Origin: an uncultured bacterium
GTDB taxonomy: Bacteria > Bacteroidota > Bacteroidia > CAILMK01
Direction of reading: 5' to 3'
Length of the DNA stretch: 7,034 bases
NCBI GenBank assembly: GCA_903835275.1
Contig: CAILMK010000578.1
Location: forward strand, 1-7,034
The notes beneath the pieces are model-generated. The model saw only the letters and a list, made by a program, of their open reading frames with translations, made no database searches and was not told the origin of the DNA. Shown piece after piece: positions 4,824-7,034 of the stretch. How positions within the stretch are numbered: position 1 is the first letter of the stretch; every line of letters begins with the position of its first letter. Both the position numbers and the translations under genes were made by a program.

Positions 4824-6506
4824 TTAAGCTGCCTTCTTTTGAATCTTGATTTTCTGACCTACATGAATGGAGCGATTTTCTGTGAGGTTATTAGCACGCT
4901 TGATGTCATCCACTGATACGCCCGGGAATCTTTGTGCAATGCTCCAAAGGGTATCACCTTTCTGCACAACATAATATTGTGTGGTCTCCTCCTGTTTTGC
5001 CTGTTTCGGAGCTGCTGTTTCCTTCTTCGTTGGAGTATGGGTGGTTACAACGTTTTCCTCTGCCGGAAGCCCGAGTATCTTGCGCTTTTGCGCAGTGGTC
5101 ATTATATTGATCTTCTGGTAGTAGGATGCCTTGTTTGCAGATACAAATATCTGTAGTTTTTTGCCTGCATTTACATTATAAGACTTCATGTTATTCCAAC
5201 GCATCAGGTAGTAAACACTTACATCAAATAAAGTGGCAATTTCAGGTAGTTTATCCTTGGCTTTAACAGTGTAATACACTTTGGAGTATTGTGTTTGCTG
5301 AACCTGGGTTTGTACAGTTGCATTTGTTGCTTTCTTAGTGGAATCGCTGCTTGTTGTGGCAGTTGATTCAGTCTTTACTCCGGCAACATATTCAGGATAT
5401 AATTTTTTCTGGTAATTGTAAATGGAGTCCTTTATCTGCGCAAATAAGGATGCTTTTGCGGATGGAAGACGCAATTCATATTTGTGTTCTTCATCTGCCG
5501 GAATGCGATATTTCTTGAACTGTGGATTCAGGTCGCGGATAACTTCATTCGGGACATTGAGCGTTGTTGTAAGCGTTTTGAAATCGAGTTCCCTGCTTAC
5601 ATAAACCGTATCGATGAGAGAAGGAAGATTAATCGTTTGCGGATATAAGTTATGTTCCCTGTGATAGGTGAATACATAGCTGGCTGCAATGAATGCAGGA
5701 ACATATCCGCGCGTTTCCATAGGGAGATAATTGTATATTTCCCAGAATGTTTTTTTACCACCGGAACGGCGAATAGCCTTGTTAATATTTCCCGGTCCGC
5801 AATTGTATGCTGCGAGTGCAAGGAACCAGTCACCGAATGTATTGTAAAGATCCTTTAAATATAAAGCAGCCGCTACGCTGGATTTGTACGGGTCTTTTCT
5901 TTCATCCACATAGTTCGTTACATTCATGCGGTACAACCTTCCTGTGGAATACATAAACTGCCATAAACCTACAGCATTTGTGCGGGATACCGCTTCAGCA
6001 TTCAGTGCGGATTCAACTACAGATAAATAACGTATCTCCAGTGGAATATCATATTTGATGAAGGTCTCTTCGTAGATGGGGAAGTAATAATCAGCAAGAC
6101 CAAGCATTTTTTCCACCTGGTCGCGTTTACGCACAGCATAAAGATCAATAAATGATTTTACCATGCTGTTGTAAGTGAAAGGCATTCCGCTTTCCTTGGC
6201 CATTTTATAGATACGCTGGCGGTATACCGAGTCGTTGTATTCCGGAACCTGTCCCGGATGGAATCCGTAAACATTCGTAGCATTTTTAGTGCGCTGCGCC
6301 GCGGAGTTTTTCAGGTACCATAAATTAACAAGGCTATCCAGGTTCCCAATAATATCCGGACTTTCCTTGATTACATCCTGTCCGCCTTGTTGTGCATTGG
6401 CAAAATGGATATTCCCGACAGAAAATATAAATGAAAGAACACACAGGAAAAGCGGGCTTCCCATGATGTTCCAACGATATTTTGTGTTAAGATTTATCTT
6501 GCTCAT
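4824..6506 (-). CDS. mltD: Lytic murein transglycosylase with LysM domains (MltD-like)
   Basis: A 560-residue exported enzyme that cleaves the MurNAc-GlcNAc bond of peptidoglycan, leaving 1,6-anhydroMurNAc. A signal peptide spans about residues 1-38, with a basic start, a hydrophobic core (SPLFLCVLSFIFSVG) and a likely cut after FANA before QQGG. There is no convincing lipobox, so it is probably soluble in the periplasm, unlike the E. coli MltD lipoprotein. The SLT/GH23 domain covers about 148-285: IRYLSVVESALNAEAVS carries the catalytic Glu (E165), followed by NAVGLWQFMYSTGR (177-190) and the substrate-groove motif ALAAYNCGPGN (230-240). Residues 298-348 look like a degraded LysM-like unit. 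LysM repeats follow at about 411-455 (divergent) and 511-555 (canonical YYVVQKGDTLWSIA, ending VGQKIKI). Low-complexity T/S/K/Q linkers lie at 376-408 and 484-508. The start is 12 nt after the gatA stop, so the two genes are probably cotranscribed. Confidence 0.92.
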   Translation of the reverse strand: MSKINLNTKYRWNIMGSPLFLCVLSFIFSVGNIHFANAQQGGQDVIKESPDIIGNLDSLVNLWYLKNSAAQRTKNATNVYGFHPGQVPEYNDSVYRQRIYKMAKESGMPFTYNSMVKSFIDLYAVRKRDQVEKMLGLADYYFPIYEETFIKYDIPLEIRYLSVVESALNAEAVSRTNAVGLWQFMYSTGRLYRMNVTNYVDERKDPYKSSVAAALYLKDLYNTFGDWFLALAAYNCGPGNINKAIRRSGGKKTFWEIYNYLPMETRGYVPAFIAASYVFTYHREHNLYPQTINLPSLIDTVYVSRELDFKTLTTTLNVPNEVIRDLNPQFKKYRIPADEEHKYELRLPSAKASLFAQIKDSIYNYQKKLYPEYVAGVKTESTATTSSDSTKKATNATVQTQVQQTQYSKVYYTVKAKDKLPEIATLFDVSVYYLMRWNNMKSYNVNAGKKLQIFVSANKASYYQKINIMTTAQKRKILGLPAEENVVTTHTPTKKETAAPKQAKQEETTQYYVVQKGDTLWSIAQRFPGVSVDDIKRANNLTENRSIHVGQKIKIQKKAA

Positions 6507-6518
6507 GCAATTAATTTA

Positions 6519-7034
6519 TTATTCAAAGTCATCTGCTCCAAAGTCCTGGTCTCTCATAGGCTTTGGAAAACTCTTCATCAGTAATTCAGAAAAGGCCAAT
6601 AGTTTATCCTCTTCGAAAATACGGGAAATAATCTGAACACCAAAAGGCATGCCATTACTGTGCCAACCTAATGGCACCGATATGGACGGTACGCCGGCAA
6701 GCGCGGATTGTATTGTAAATATATCCGCGAGATACATGGCAATGGGGTCCTTTGTGTTTTCATTCAAGCGGAAAGCCGTGGAAGGAGATACAGGCAAAAC
6801 CAGAAAGTCATTTTCCTCCAATAACTTATCCGTGTATTTTTTAATTATGTTCCGCACTTTTTGTGCCTTGGAATAATAGGCATCGTAATACACTTCACTG
6901 AGTACAAATGTACCGAGCATGATGCGCCTTTTTACTTCTTCGCCAAATCCTTCTGAACGTGAAGCAACAATAGTTGTTTCAAGGTTTTCAGCATGGGGAC
7001 TGCGGAAGCCATACGTCATTCCTGCATAGCGGGA
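6519..7034 (-). CDS. gatA: Asp-tRNA(Asn)/Glu-tRNA(Gln) amidotransferase subunit A, C-terminal part (partial)
   Basis: The frame is open from the window edge and gives the last 171 residues before TAA at 6519-6521. The visible part has GatA C-terminal signatures: SRYAGMTYGFRS, the strongly conserved EGFGEEVKRRIMLGTFVLS, YYDAYYSKAQKVR, the LVLPVSPSTAF strand, the DPIAMYLADIFTI motif with ALAGVPSISVPLG, and GMPFGVQII. GatA is the amidase-signature subunit of the GatCAB complex. It releases ammonia from Gln or Asn to convert misacylated Asp-tRNA(Asn) or Glu-tRNA(Gln). The Ser-cisSer-Lys triad lies in the N-terminal part outside the window. The MYLADI motif and KRRIMLGT distinguish it from generic amidases. 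The gene leads into the transglycosylase gene 12 nt downstream. Confidence 0.93.
   Translation of the reverse strand, partial: SRYAGMTYGFRSPHAENLETTIVASRSEGFGEEVKRRIMLGTFVLSEVYYDAYYSKAQKVRNIIKKYTDKLLEENDFLVLPVSPSTAFRLNENTKDPIAMYLADIFTIQSALAGVPSISVPLGWHSNGMPFGVQIISRIFEEDKLLAFSELLMKSFPKPMRDQDFGADDFE

Noticed and set aside
6430..6450. Lipobox in the transglycosylase signal peptide (Cys22)
   Set aside because: The Cys is in the middle of the hydrophobic core, not after a short L-x-(A/G) ending, and a good signal peptidase I site (FANA before QQ) follows.
6507..6560. Separate promoter for the transglycosylase gene (TGACTTTG near 6520-6527 on the minus strand)
   Set aside because: The second base of the -7 box does not fit TAnnTTTG and no TTG lies at the right distance. 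The 12-nt gap to gatA fits cotranscription.

Overview
The window looks like chromosomal DNA from a member of the Bacteroidota, possibly a Chitinophagales- or Sphingobacteriales-like lineage. The pointers are moderately AT-rich DNA, almost no Shine-Dalgarno sequences before the genes, two intergenic promoters that fit the Bacteroidota TTG / TAnnTTTG pattern, and protein families typical of that phylum (a MuiA-like DUF4139 protein, and a membrane-anchored PASTA protein without a kinase next to ddl). The assignment rests on reading alone. No rRNA, tRNA, mobile element or CRISPR array is visible.

Layout from left to right. Positions 1-262 (+) hold the 3' end of a DUF4139 / mucoidy-inhibitor MuiA-like gene. 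Positions 263-392 are the longest non-coding stretch. It holds a four-copy heptamer repeat, a 17-bp perfect-stem hairpin that should terminate both converging transcripts, and a second structured inverted-repeat block with a GC-rich palindrome. Everything from 393 to 7034 is on the minus strand. In transcription order it holds the 3' part of gatA, a LysM lytic transglycosylase (MltD-like) starting 12 nt after gatA, a ChaN/DUF399 protein with its own likely promoter, a 909-residue double D-Ala-D-Ala ligase with its own likely promoter, and a PASTA protein whose start lies inside the ligase gene.

The middle genes share an envelope theme. The ligase makes the D-Ala-D-Ala end of the peptidoglycan stem peptide, the PASTA protein may bind peptidoglycan in the periplasm, and the MltD-like enzyme cleaves glycan strands. 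ChaN and gatA have no obvious direct link to this work.

The outstanding feature is the double ligase: two complete Ddl-type ATP-grasp units in one reading frame. The two halves differ at positions that matter. The first keeps the omega-loop Lys-Tyr but has Asp where the metal-binding Glu normally sits. The second keeps the Glu/Asn metal site but has Lys-Phe in the omega loop, the change associated with D-Ala-D-Lac ligases in intrinsically vancomycin-resistant Gram-positives. This suggests two specialised active sites, or one catalytic and one modified half.
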